DNA from: JANNVK01 sp031430435
GTDB lineage: Bacteria > Acidobacteriota > Blastocatellia > Pyrinomonadales > Pyrinomonadaceae
Assembly (NCBI GenBank): GCA_031430435.1
Contig: JANPBM010000018.1
Location: 1-64,000, forward strand
DNA length: 64,000 bases
Direction of reading: 5' to 3'
A program made the translations under genes and the position numbers. Of this stretch, positions 32,418-40,209 are shown piece after piece. Position 1 is the stretch's first letter. The number at the start of each line of letters is the position of its first letter. The notes beneath the pieces are model-generated. The model made no database searches. It worked only from the letters and a program-made list of their open reading frames with translations, and was not told where the DNA came from.

Positions 32418-35060
32418 ATGAATGCCGAACAAAAACGTCTTTTAGAAACACAAACTCGCAACAAAAATTGGAAACGCTGGGGTTGTTACGTCAGCGAACG
32501 CGCGTGGGGAACTGTCCGCGAAGATTATTCGCCGCACGGCTCCGCGTGGGATTATTTGCCGTTCGATGCGGCACGCTCAAAAACTTTCCGTTGGAACGAA
32601 GACGGTTTAGCCGCGATTTGCGACCGTAAACAGCGTATTTGCTTTGGTTTAAGTCTGTGGAACGAAAACGATGCTTTCTTGAAAGAACGACTTTTCGGGC
32701 TGGCAGGTCCCGAAGGAAATCACGGCGAAGATGTCAAAGAATACTATTTTTACCTCGATTCAACGCCGACTCATTCGTATATGAAATTCCTTTACAAATA
32801 TCCGCAAACCGAATTTCCGTACGATTTATTGCGAACTGAAAATGCCGGACGAAGCCGCGACGAATCGGAATTTGAATTGCTTGACACCGGAATTTTCGAC
32901 GAAAACAAGTATTTCGACGTTTTTATCGAATACGCAAAAGCCGACGCGGAAGATATTTGTATCAAAATCACCGCCCATAATCGCTCAAATGAAACGGCAC
33001 CGCTGCATATTTTGCCGACCGTTTGGTTTCGCAATACTTGGGATTGGCAAACTCCCGATTCCAAACTCCAAATTCCAAATTTAAGATCGGTTGATAAAAA
33101 TCTTATCGAACTTGAACACGCTGAACTCGGCAAACGATATTTGTATTGCGAAGGCTCGCCGAATCTGTTGTTTACAGAAAACGAAACGAATGTCGAACGG
33201 CTTTACAACGCAAAAAATAAATCGCCGTATGTGAAAGACGGCATCAATAATTTTGTAGTTGACGGCAAAAAAGACGCGGTTAATCCGAACCAAACAGGCA
33301 CCAAAGCTGCCGCACATTATATTTTGAACATTGCGGGAAATTCGTCTGAGACAATTTATCTTCGCATTTCAGATTCCAAATTTCAGATTCCAAATTCTTT
33401 TGCAAAAGACTGCGAAAAGATTTTCAATTTACGCAAACAAGAAGCCGATGAATTTTACGCGGAAGTTATTCCGAATCAACTTTCCGTTGATGCAAAAAAC
33501 GTGATGCGACAAGCATTTGCGGGAATGCTTTGGTCAAAACAGTATTATCATTATGTTGTCAAAGAATGGCTCGACGGTGATTCGGGACAGCCGAAACCGC
33601 CCGAAATTCGCAAATCGGGACGAAATTCAACTTGGAATCATCTTTATAACGACGACATAATTTCGATGCCCGATAAGTGGGAATATCCTTGGTACGCGGC
33701 GTGGGATTTGGCGTTTCATTGCATTCCGCTGGCGTTGGTTGACGCGGATTTTGCCAAAGAACAGCTTATTTTGCTGCTCCGCGAATGGTATATGCACCCG
33801 AGCGGACAAATTCCGGCTTACGAATGGAAGTTTGAAGACGTGAATCCGCCCGTTCACGCGTGGGCAAGTTTGCGAGTTTATCAAATTGACCAAAAACGTC
33901 ACGGCAAAGGCGACACCGAATTTTTAGAGAAGATTTTCCACAAACTTTTGCTCAATTTTACTTGGTGGGTGAACCGAAAAGACGCGGAAGGCAACAACAT
34001 TTTTGAAGGCGGATTTCTCGGTTTGGATAATATCGGCGTGTTTGACCGCAGTTCGCCGTTACCGACGGGCGGATTTATCGAACAAGCCGACGGCACAAGT
34101 TGGATGGCGATGTTTTGCTTGAATATGCTGGCGATTTCGCTCGAATTGGCAAAGGAAAATAAAGCGTACGAAGATGTTGCGTCCAAATTTTTCGAGCATT
34201 TTGTCTATATTTCCGACGCAATTAACAACATCGGACACGACAACATCGAACTTTGGAACGAACGCGACGGCTTTTATTACGACGTTTTGCACACGCCCGA
34301 CGGCAAACATATTCCGATGAAAGTTCGTTCGATGGTCGGGCTGATTCCGCTGTTTGCGATTGAGACTTTGGAAGCGGATTGGCTGAAAGATTTGCCCGAT
34401 TTCAAAAAACGGATGGATTGGTTTTTGCAAAATCGTCCGGATTTAACCGAAAATCTTGCTTCGATGGAACTTGAAGGCGTTGCAAACAGACGACTTTTGG
34501 CGTTGATAAATCCCGACAGATTACGCCGCGTGTTGCGGATAATGCTTTCCGAAAACGAATTTTTGTCCGATTACGGAATCCGTGCGTTATCGCGTTGGCA
34601 CAAACATAATCCGTATATTTTTAAGGTTGACGACAAAGAATTTCGGGTTGATTACGAACCTGCGGAATCTCGGAGCGGTCTTTTCGGCGGAAATTCAAAC
34701 TGGCGTGGTCCGATTTGGTTTCCGGTCAACTATTTGTTGATTGAATCTCTGCAAAAATTCCACTTTTATTACGGCGAAGATTTCAAAGTAGAATTTCCGA
34801 CAGGTTCGGAAAAAATGTTGAACCTGTGGGAAGTTTCGCAAGAATTATCACGTCGTTTATCCGCAATTTTCCTGCAAGACGACGAAGGAAATCGCCCTGT
34901 TTACAATAATTCCGACAAATTTCAAACCGACGAAAATTGGAAAGATTACATTCTGTTTTACGAATATTTTCACGGCGATAACGGTTCCGGCGTTGGGGCA
35001 AGCCATCAAACAGGCTGGACAGGTTTGGTGGCGAAATTGTTGCAGCAATCGGGCGAATAG
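32418..35060 (+). CDS. GH63-like glucosidase (MGH1-like family)
   Basis: An 880-residue cytoplasmic glycosidase of the GH63/MGH1-like type, starting QKRLLETQTRNKNWKRWG and continuing with RAWGTVREDYSPHGSAWDYL. The (alpha/alpha)6 barrel spans roughly residues 350-870, with KWEYPWYAAWDLAFHCIPLA, GFLGLDNIGVFDRS and SNWRGPIWFPVNYLL as conserved catalytic-face segments. Family members cleave alpha-glucosidic bonds, including glucosylglycerate and mannosylglycerate. No signal peptide is seen. Two short stretches (DSKLQIPNLRS and DSKFQIPNS) are encoded by repeat DNA and look like in-frame insertions. Spacing to the divergent sigma-54 activator is 183 bp. Confidence 0.88.
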   Translation: MNAEQKRLLETQTRNKNWKRWGCYVSERAWGTVREDYSPHGSAWDYLPFDAARSKTFRWNEDGLAAICDRKQRICFGLSLWNENDAFLKERLFGLAGPEGNHGEDVKEYYFYLDSTPTHSYMKFLYKYPQTEFPYDLLRTENAGRSRDESEFELLDTGIFDENKYFDVFIEYAKADAEDICIKITAHNRSNETAPLHILPTVWFRNTWDWQTPDSKLQIPNLRSVDKNLIELEHAELGKRYLYCEGSPNLLFTENETNVERLYNAKNKSPYVKDGINNFVVDGKKDAVNPNQTGTKAAAHYILNIAGNSSETIYLRISDSKFQIPNSFAKDCEKIFNLRKQEADEFYAEVIPNQLSVDAKNVMRQAFAGMLWSKQYYHYVVKEWLDGDSGQPKPPEIRKSGRNSTWNHLYNDDIISMPDKWEYPWYAAWDLAFHCIPLALVDADFAKEQLILLLREWYMHPSGQIPAYEWKFEDVNPPVHAWASLRVYQIDQKRHGKGDTEFLEKIFHKLLLNFTWWVNRKDAEGNNIFEGGFLGLDNIGVFDRSSPLPTGGFIEQADGTSWMAMFCLNMLAISLELAKENKAYEDVASKFFEHFVYISDAINNIGHDNIELWNERDGFYYDVLHTPDGKHIPMKVRSMVGLIPLFAIETLEADWLKDLPDFKKRMDWFLQNRPDLTENLASMELEGVANRRLLALINPDRLRRVLRIMLSENEFLSDYGIRALSRWHKHNPYIFKVDDKEFRVDYEPAESRSGLFGGNSNWRGPIWFPVNYLLIESLQKFHFYYGEDFKVEFPTGSEKMLNLWEVSQELSRRLSAIFLQDDEGNRPVYNNSDKFQTDENWKDYILFYEYFHGDNGSGVGASHQTGWTGLVAKLLQQSGE
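33055..33090. repeat. In-frame micro-repeat copy in the GH63-like gene (first)
   Basis: GATTCCAAACTCCAAATTCC-type sequence encoding DSKLQIPNLRS, the same phase as the copy in the O-antigen ligase-like gene. Confidence 0.55.
33366..33397. repeat. In-frame micro-repeat copy in the GH63-like gene (second)
   Basis: TCAGATTCCAAATTTCAGATTCC-type sequence (split here only by description) encoding SDSKFQIPNS; same unit and phase as the other two copies. Confidence 0.55.
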
Positions 35061-35541
35061 TGCGATTGTGAGACGAAGTGACGGAGAGAAATCGTGATGA
35101 ATTTTCGGCAAATAAATTTGAATGAATGGGTTAAAGGCGATTGCAGACCTTTTGCGGAAATCAGTATTAAAACTCATTACTGAGTGGCAGAAAAATTGCA
35201 CATCCAAAAAGTAAAGAAAGTTGCCCGCGAATAACGCGAATCGCCGCGAATATTTTCTTTTCTCATAAAACTGTCGCGGAAAAATCCGGCAATTTATTTT
35301 TTATTCGCGTTCATTGGCGTTATTCGCGGGCAAAAAATCTTGATTTTGGCTGTCGGCAGTAACTGTGCCGCTCAGTAATGTAAGCAGTAATGGAAAATTA
35401 AAAATGAATAATGGAAAATTGAAGAAAAGATGTAACTTTCCGCAATCATTATCTTTAGTCAGATGATGTAGGTTTTCATAATATCTGAAAACTTTTGCTC
35501 ACCTGCTTATAAAATAATGTGTTTTCTTGCGGCTTATATTT
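35061..35541. other. 481-bp intergenic region made mostly of a MITE-like element
   Basis: No gene is seen. The first 110 bases are non-descript except for GTGAGACGAAGTGACGGAG (35067-35085), nearly repeated after rapZ at 39416-39434. A 207-bp element with inverted ends occupies 35174-35380. The remaining 160 bases contain two near-identical AATGGAAAATTAAAAATG-type stretches and no feature I can name. Confidence 0.6.
35174..35380. mobile_element. MITE-like element with nested inverted repeats
   Basis: Outer ends CATTACTGAGTGGCA (35174-35188) and TGCCGCTCAGTAATG (35366-35380) match in 14 of 15 positions as inverted repeats. Inside, TTGCCCGCGAATAACGC (35221-35237) and GCGTTATTCGCGGGCAA (35317-35333) form a perfect 17-bp inverted repeat. 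No coding sequence lies within 207 bp. No clear target duplication was identified, so mobility is inferred from structure alone. Confidence 0.6.
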
Positions 35542-36387
35542 TCAAACGGCAACAGGCGCGGCAATTTTTCCGTGCGATTGATAGCCGACCAAGTTTAGGT
35601 TTTCGTATTTAAAATTCAATAAACCTTCTAAACCTTTCAAGTTTTCGGCGTTGGTAAATTCGAGTTTCGGCAACGGCAAAGGTTCGCGTGAAAGCAGTTC
35701 GTTGACCTGTTCCAAATGGTTTGAATAAATGTGCAAATCACCGAAAGTGTGGATAAAATCGCCGACTTCCAATCCGCAAACGTGGGCAATCAAATGAGTT
35801 AAAAGCGCGTAGCTCGAAATATTAAACGGCACGCCGAGAAACGCATCAGCCGAACGTTGATAAAGTTGGCAATGCAAAACTCGTTCATTTTCAACCTTAA
35901 ACTGAAACAATGTATGACACGGCGGCAAATCGACTTGCGTTGCGGTTTCAGGATTCCAACCCGAAACAATCAATCTCCGTGAATTCGGATTTGTCCGGAT
36001 TTGTTCGATTAAATCTGCGATTTGGTCAAAACCGTTTTGCTTTGGATAATCGCCGCCGAACGACCGCCACAAATATCCGTAAATCGGACCTAAATCTCCG
36101 GCTTCGCGTCCGAATTTGGATGTGTGTTCCGCGTCCGCCCATTCTGCCCAAATATCCACGCCGCGTAATTGCAGGTTTTTCTCGTTTGTATCGCCCGATA
36201 AAAACCAAAATAATTCTTCGGCAATAAATCTAAATGGAACTCGTTTAGTCGTTACAATCGGAAAGCCTTCACGCAGATTAAAGCGGGTTTGATAACCGAA
36301 AACCGAGATTGTCCCAACGCCCGTGCGGTCTTCGTGGCGAGTTCCGTTTGTTAAAATGTGCCGTAAAAGTTCTTGATATTGTTTCAT
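35542..36387 (-). CDS. thyA: Thymidylate synthase
   Basis: A 281-residue enzyme that methylates dUMP to dTMP using methylenetetrahydrofolate. It starts MKQYQELLRHILTNGTRHEDRTGVGT. The conserved active-site segment is VDLPPCHTLFQF, with the catalytic Cys in LPPCH. Folate and dUMP contacts are visible in QRSADAFLGVPFNISSYALL and FGDLHIYSNH. Length fits ThyA. Start 36387 was chosen because the family begins there; upstream in-frame codons would overlap the divergent gene's control region. No dfrA lies adjacent in this window. Confidence 0.95.
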   Translation of the reverse strand: MKQYQELLRHILTNGTRHEDRTGVGTISVFGYQTRFNLREGFPIVTTKRVPFRFIAEELFWFLSGDTNEKNLQLRGVDIWAEWADAEHTSKFGREAGDLGPIYGYLWRSFGGDYPKQNGFDQIADLIEQIRTNPNSRRLIVSGWNPETATQVDLPPCHTLFQFKVENERVLHCQLYQRSADAFLGVPFNISSYALLTHLIAHVCGLEVGDFIHTFGDLHIYSNHLEQVNELLSREPLPLPKLEFTNAENLKGLEGLLNFKYENLNLVGYQSHGKIAAPVAV

Positions 36388-36442
36388 TTGATATAAAAGT
36401 TTAGAATTGTCTTGCGATTGTGTAAAATCGAAAACGAAGGTT

Positions 36443-36892
36443 ATGAAAAATTTTGAAGTCAGTTTCAACAGTCCGCAATGCGGTTGGATGTCGGTCGGTT
36501 TTAAGAACGGCGAAAACGAGTTTAATTCGACGACGGCAAACGCTCCTTATAACGGCGTTTTAGCGGAACTTTTAAACACGCTGATTATTTTAGCAAGCGA
36601 AAAGTCGGTTGAAAAAACTGTTAAATGGAATCGAAACCCCGAAGAATTTGATTTTGTTTTTACGAAAAGCGGCGAAACATTACGGCTCGAAATAATCGAA
36701 TATCCAACCGCAGAACGTGAAATGAAATCGACGGTTTTTACTCATCAAGGTAACGCAAATGAAATCGTCGAAGCGTTTTATCAAACATTTTCACAACTTT
36801 ACGAAGACCGCAACACCGATGAATTCGAGCAAAATTGGCGACAACCGTTTCCGTTTGCCGAATTTGAAAGTTTAAGCAAACAAATAGGTTAG
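36443..36892 (+). CDS. Hypothetical protein, 149 residues
   Basis: A soluble acidic protein starting MKNFEVSFNSPQCGWMSVGF. It has an alpha/beta pattern and no signal peptide or membrane segment. I do not recognise it. The start ATG 36443 is 55 bases from the divergent thyA start, and GAAGG lies at 36436-36440. The mid-region TLIILASEKSVEKTVKWNRN and a closing FYQTFSQLYEDRN suggest a small globular domain. Confidence 0.6.
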   Translation: MKNFEVSFNSPQCGWMSVGFKNGENEFNSTTANAPYNGVLAELLNTLIILASEKSVEKTVKWNRNPEEFDFVFTKSGETLRLEIIEYPTAEREMKSTVFTHQGNANEIVEAFYQTFSQLYEDRNTDEFEQNWRQPFPFAEFESLSKQIG

Positions 36893-36895
36893 CGA

Positions 36896-36960
36896 ATTGA
36901 TTCATTGAAAATCTCAAAATAATGACTCGATGAATCCGTAAAAAAATGATTCAATCGACA
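36896..36960. repeat. Short ATGATTCAATC-type repeat
   Basis: TGATTCATTGAA (36898), TGACTCGATGAA (36923) and TGATTCAATCGA (36947) recur at 24-25-base spacing between two genes. Similar units lie at 19018-19066 and 62953-62995. Confidence 0.35.
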
Positions 36961-36999
36961 ACTTTGTGATACATTTTAATTTAAGAGGATTTGTAAATA

Positions 37000-38316
37000 A
37001 TGCGACTGCAACTGAAAAAATTTATGGAGGCAATCGGCAAAGATTCGATTGCGATTATTCCGGCGGCACACGAAGCGACACGAAGCTATGACACAGAGTT
37101 TAAGTTTCATCAAGACCCTGATTTTCGTTACCTGACAAACTTTCCCGAACCCGACGCGATTGCCGTAATTTCGCCGTCGAGCAAAAAAACTCCGTACACG
37201 CTTTATGTGCGTCCGAGCGACGAGAAAATGGAGATTTGGTACGGCAGACGACAAGGCGTTGACGGCGCGAAAAAGAATTATCACGCCGATAAAGCCGTTT
37301 CAATCGACAAATTCGAGCAAGATTTTGCAAAGTTAGTCAACGGACACGAAAAACTTTATTATCGTTTCGGCGTTGATGCAAAACTCGACCAAATTGTGCT
37401 GAAATATCTTTCGGCGCAACGGCACGGACGTTTAAAAACCGCGTATCCGCCGCACACAATCATTGATCCGACCATAATTGTTCACGAAATGCGTCTGCAC
37501 AAAACGCCCGAAGAAGCAGAATTGATGCAGAAATCCGCGAACATTGCCTGCGAAGCTCATATTTTGGCGATGCAAAGTTGCCGGCCCGGAATGAACGAAT
37601 TGCAAATCGAGTCAATTATCGAACATCATTTCCGAATGAACGGAGCAAGCGGCGTGGCGTATAATTCCATCATCGGCGGCGGCGATAACGCCACGATTTT
37701 GCATTATGTCGAAAATAATCAAGTGCTGAAAGACGGCGATTTGTTGCTGATCGACGCAGGCGCGGAATATCAAGGCTACGCTTCGGACATTACGCGGACT
37801 TTCCCCGTCAACGGCAAATATACAAAGCCGCAACGCGAGATTTACGATGTTGTTTTAGAAGTCCAACTTGCGTTATGCGAAGCCACAAAAGTCGGAATGA
37901 CGAACAAAAAGCGACAGGAAACTGCGATTGAAATGTTGGTTGACGGAATGCTCAGAATCGGTTTGATGAAAGGAAAAGCCAAAGAAATCATCAAGAAAAA
38001 AGGCTATATGAAATACTATATGCACGGTTTGGGACATTATTTGGGGCTTGATGTTCACGACGCGGGCAAGTATTTTACCGATGCCAAAGCGAAAAATTCG
38101 CGTCCGTTCGAACCCGGCGTTGTCTTGACGGTCGAACCCGGAATTTATGTTTCGCCGAACGACAAAAACGCTCCGGCAAAATATCGCGGAATCGGCATCA
38201 GAATCGAAGACGATGTGTTGGTCACGGCAGACGGCAACATAAATTTGACCAAAAATGTGCCGAAACATCCCGACGAAATTGAGGAGTTGATGGCGAGTGC
38301 CAAGGGAAAAGATTAA
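37000..38316 (+). CDS. pepP: Xaa-Pro aminopeptidase (M24B, PepP-like)
   Basis: A 438-residue metallopeptidase removing N-terminal residues next to proline. The N-terminal creatinase-like domain spans residues 1-170. The pita-bread domain carries the five metal ligands: two Asp in LLLIDAGAEYQGYASDITRT, His in GLGHYLGLDVHD, Glu in LTVEPGIY, and Glu in GIRIEDDVLVT. Length fits PepP. The stop TAA at 38314-38316 is followed at once by nine 21-bp tandem repeats that stay open in the same frame, so any read-through would add a 64-residue heptad tail. Confidence 0.92.
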   Translation: MRLQLKKFMEAIGKDSIAIIPAAHEATRSYDTEFKFHQDPDFRYLTNFPEPDAIAVISPSSKKTPYTLYVRPSDEKMEIWYGRRQGVDGAKKNYHADKAVSIDKFEQDFAKLVNGHEKLYYRFGVDAKLDQIVLKYLSAQRHGRLKTAYPPHTIIDPTIIVHEMRLHKTPEEAELMQKSANIACEAHILAMQSCRPGMNELQIESIIEHHFRMNGASGVAYNSIIGGGDNATILHYVENNQVLKDGDLLLIDAGAEYQGYASDITRTFPVNGKYTKPQREIYDVVLEVQLALCEATKVGMTNKKRQETAIEMLVDGMLRIGLMKGKAKEIIKKKGYMKYYMHGLGHYLGLDVHDAGKYFTDAKAKNSRPFEPGVVLTVEPGIYVSPNDKNAPAKYRGIGIRIEDDVLVTADGNINLTKNVPKHPDEIEELMASAKGKD

Positions 38317-38505
38317 AGTGCAAACTTAATCAACACAAGTGCAAACTTAAATGATGCAAGTGCAAGGTTAATCAGCACGAGTGCAAAGTTAAATGACGCG
38401 AGTGCAAGGTTAATCAGCACGAGTGCAAAGTTAAATGACGCAAGTGCAAGGTTGATTAACACGAGTGCAAGGTTGATTAGCACGAGTGCAAACTTGATTG
38501 ATGTA
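38317..38505 (+). repeat. Minisatellite: nine tandem 21-bp units between pepP and rapZ
   Basis: Nine exact-length units start at 38317 and every 21 bases to 38485, each beginning AGTGCAA. Units alternate between two types (TTAATCAGCACG and TTAAATGACGC endings), giving a 42-bp higher order over part of the array. The first base follows the pepP stop and the last precedes the rapZ start by two bases. Every unit is open in the pepP frame and reads SA(N/R/K)L then I(N/S)T or NDA. There are no spacers. Confidence 0.95.
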
Positions 38506-38507
38506 AT

Positions 38508-39407
38508 ATGAAAAATCCACCAATGAAAATTATACCTAACTTCTTGATAATCACAGGTTTAAGTGGTTCGGGAATGTCTTCGGCGACCAATGCGTTTGAA
38601 GATTTAGGTTATTTTTGCGTGGACAATTTGCCCGTAACGATGATTTCTACGTTTGCCCGCCTGCTTTTGCCTGACGAAGAAGAAAAGGTTGCGATTGAAA
38701 AAGCCGCACTTGTTATCAACATTCGTGAACGACATTTTTTAGGCGAATTTGAATCTGAAATTGAAAAGTTAGGCAAGAACGCGGTGCAACCTTTCGTTGT
38801 TTTTTTTGAGGCATCAGACCATGTTTTGCAACGGCGTTTCAGCGAAACTCGCCGTCCGCATCCGGCTTACAAAGGCAAAGGTTTGTTGCTCGAATCAATC
38901 CAAGACGAACGAAAAGCAATGCAAAGTGTGCGTGAAAATGCCGATTTAATCATCGACACAAGCGAACACAGCGTGCATACTTTGCGGCGATTGCTGGTCG
39001 AAAAATTCAGTTCGACCGAAGAAGGAACGCCGCTTCAAGTCCAAATTATCAGTTTCGGGCATAAATACGGCACGCCGATTGCCGTCGATTTATTGTTTGA
39101 CGTGCGACATTTGCCGAATCCGTATTTTGTTTCCGAAATTAAACATTTTGTCGGTACGGACGAACCGATTATCGAATTTCTGGAAAAAGAAGAAGATGTA
39201 AATGAGACAAATACACGGTTTATAGATTTGCTGGAATACCTTTTGCCGCTTTACAAACGCGAGGGAAAATCGTACTTGACTATTGGAATCGGCTGTACGG
39301 GCGGAAAACATCGCTCGGTTTATACGGCTGAAAGAATCGGAAGAGTGTTGAAGGAAAAAAACTACGAAGTTTCAATGTTGCATCGAGATATTTTGAAAGG
39401 CAAATGA
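38508..39407 (+). CDS. rapZ: RapZ-like nucleotide-binding protein
   Basis: A 299-residue protein of the RapZ/YvcJ family. The N-terminus has GLSGSGMSS where the Walker A Lys is expected, then FEDLGYFCVDNLPV. Later blocks are RRFSETRRPHP, DLIIDTS, ISFGHKYG, DVRHLPNP, and GCTGGKHRSVY. In enterobacteria RapZ binds the small RNA GlmZ and recruits RNase E; outside that group it is usually linked to PTS regulation, as here. The start may be ATG 38508 or 38523; neither has a clear ribosome-binding site. The Met in place of the P-loop Lys is unusual; actinobacterial members have Arg there. Confidence 0.9.
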   Translation: MKNPPMKIIPNFLIITGLSGSGMSSATNAFEDLGYFCVDNLPVTMISTFARLLLPDEEEKVAIEKAALVINIRERHFLGEFESEIEKLGKNAVQPFVVFFEASDHVLQRRFSETRRPHPAYKGKGLLLESIQDERKAMQSVRENADLIIDTSEHSVHTLRRLLVEKFSSTEEGTPLQVQIISFGHKYGTPIAVDLLFDVRHLPNPYFVSEIKHFVGTDEPIIEFLEKEEDVNETNTRFIDLLEYLLPLYKREGKSYLTIGIGCTGGKHRSVYTAERIGRVLKEKNYEVSMLHRDILKGK

Positions 39408-39456
39408 TTGGGAAGGTGAGACGAAGCGACCGAGTTTTCAATTTGAAATCATAAAT

Positions 39457-39885
39457 ATGAGTGAAATTAAAAAAGTTGGCGGTGTAATTGTTTCCCACGG
39501 ACAAGTTGCGAATGAGTTGGCGGCGGCGGCGGAAACGGTTGTCGGCGAAGTTTCGCACATTACGGCGGTTTCAATCGGCTGGCACGATGATGTTGAAACG
39601 GCTCGGAACGAAATCGAAAACGCGATTCAAAAAGTTTCACGCGGAAACGGTGTTTTGCTGCTGACAGATATGTTCGGCGGAACACCGACCAATATCGCCG
39701 CAATGTTTTATAAAGAAGGCGAAGTCGAAATTGTAACCGGCGTAAATTTGCCGATGGTTATTAAATTAGCCTCGCAAACGGTCGAATTACCGTTGATTGA
39801 AATGGCTGACGAGATTGAAAAACAAGGTAAAGCCGCGATTCATCAAGCAGGTGATTTATTGATGCCGCAAAAGGCGGCAAAGTGA
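39457..39885 (+). CDS. PTS EIIA component, mannose family
   Basis: A 142-residue cytoplasmic phosphocarrier. The phosphorylated His14 lies in VIVSHGQVANEL, near the N-terminus as in EIIA-Man. LLLTDMFGGTPTNIA and VTGVNLPMVIKLA are the other conserved blocks. It would accept phosphate from HPr. No EIIB, EIIC or EIID gene is seen, so a regulatory role, not sugar transport, is likely. It lies between rapZ and the HPr gene. Confidence 0.9.
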   Translation: MSEIKKVGGVIVSHGQVANELAAAAETVVGEVSHITAVSIGWHDDVETARNEIENAIQKVSRGNGVLLLTDMFGGTPTNIAAMFYKEGEVEIVTGVNLPMVIKLASQTVELPLIEMADEIEKQGKAAIHQAGDLLMPQKAAK

Positions 39886-39936
39886 ATATGAGGCGAATCG
39901 GAACGGTTATTTTCAACTTTTTCACCAAGTTAATAA

Positions 39937-40209
39937 ATGAAAAAAGGCAACGTAAAAGTTATCAACCCGCTGGGACTTCACGCCCGAGCAACCGCTTCGC
40001 TTATTCGCGTTGCAAGCAAATTCAACAGTGAGATTACACTTTCGCGGCTCGACAAAAACTTATCGGCGGACGCAAAGTCGATTTTAAGCGTGTTGACGTT
40101 AGCGGCGAGCAAGGGAATTGAGTTAGAATTAAGAACTGAAGGTGCGGATGAAATTGGAGCATTCGAAGCAGTAGAAACACTTTTTGAGCAAGGTTTCGGC
40201 GAAATTTAA
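39937..40209 (+). CDS. ptsH: Phosphocarrier protein HPr
   Basis: A 90-residue phosphocarrier. His15 lies in NPLGLHARATASLIR. The region of regulatory Ser46 reads SADAKSILSVLTLAAS and keeps the Ser. It passes phosphate from enzyme I to EIIA. Ser46 suggests HPr kinase could act on it, but no hprK gene lies in this window. The stop is directly abutted by the enzyme I start. Confidence 0.93.
   Translation: MKKGNVKVINPLGLHARATASLIRVASKFNSEITLSRLDKNLSADAKSILSVLTLAASKGIELELRTEGADEIGAFEAVETLFEQGFGEI

Noticed and set aside
38317..38505. CRISPR array
   Set aside because: The 21-bp units are contiguous with no unique spacers, and no cas genes are present.
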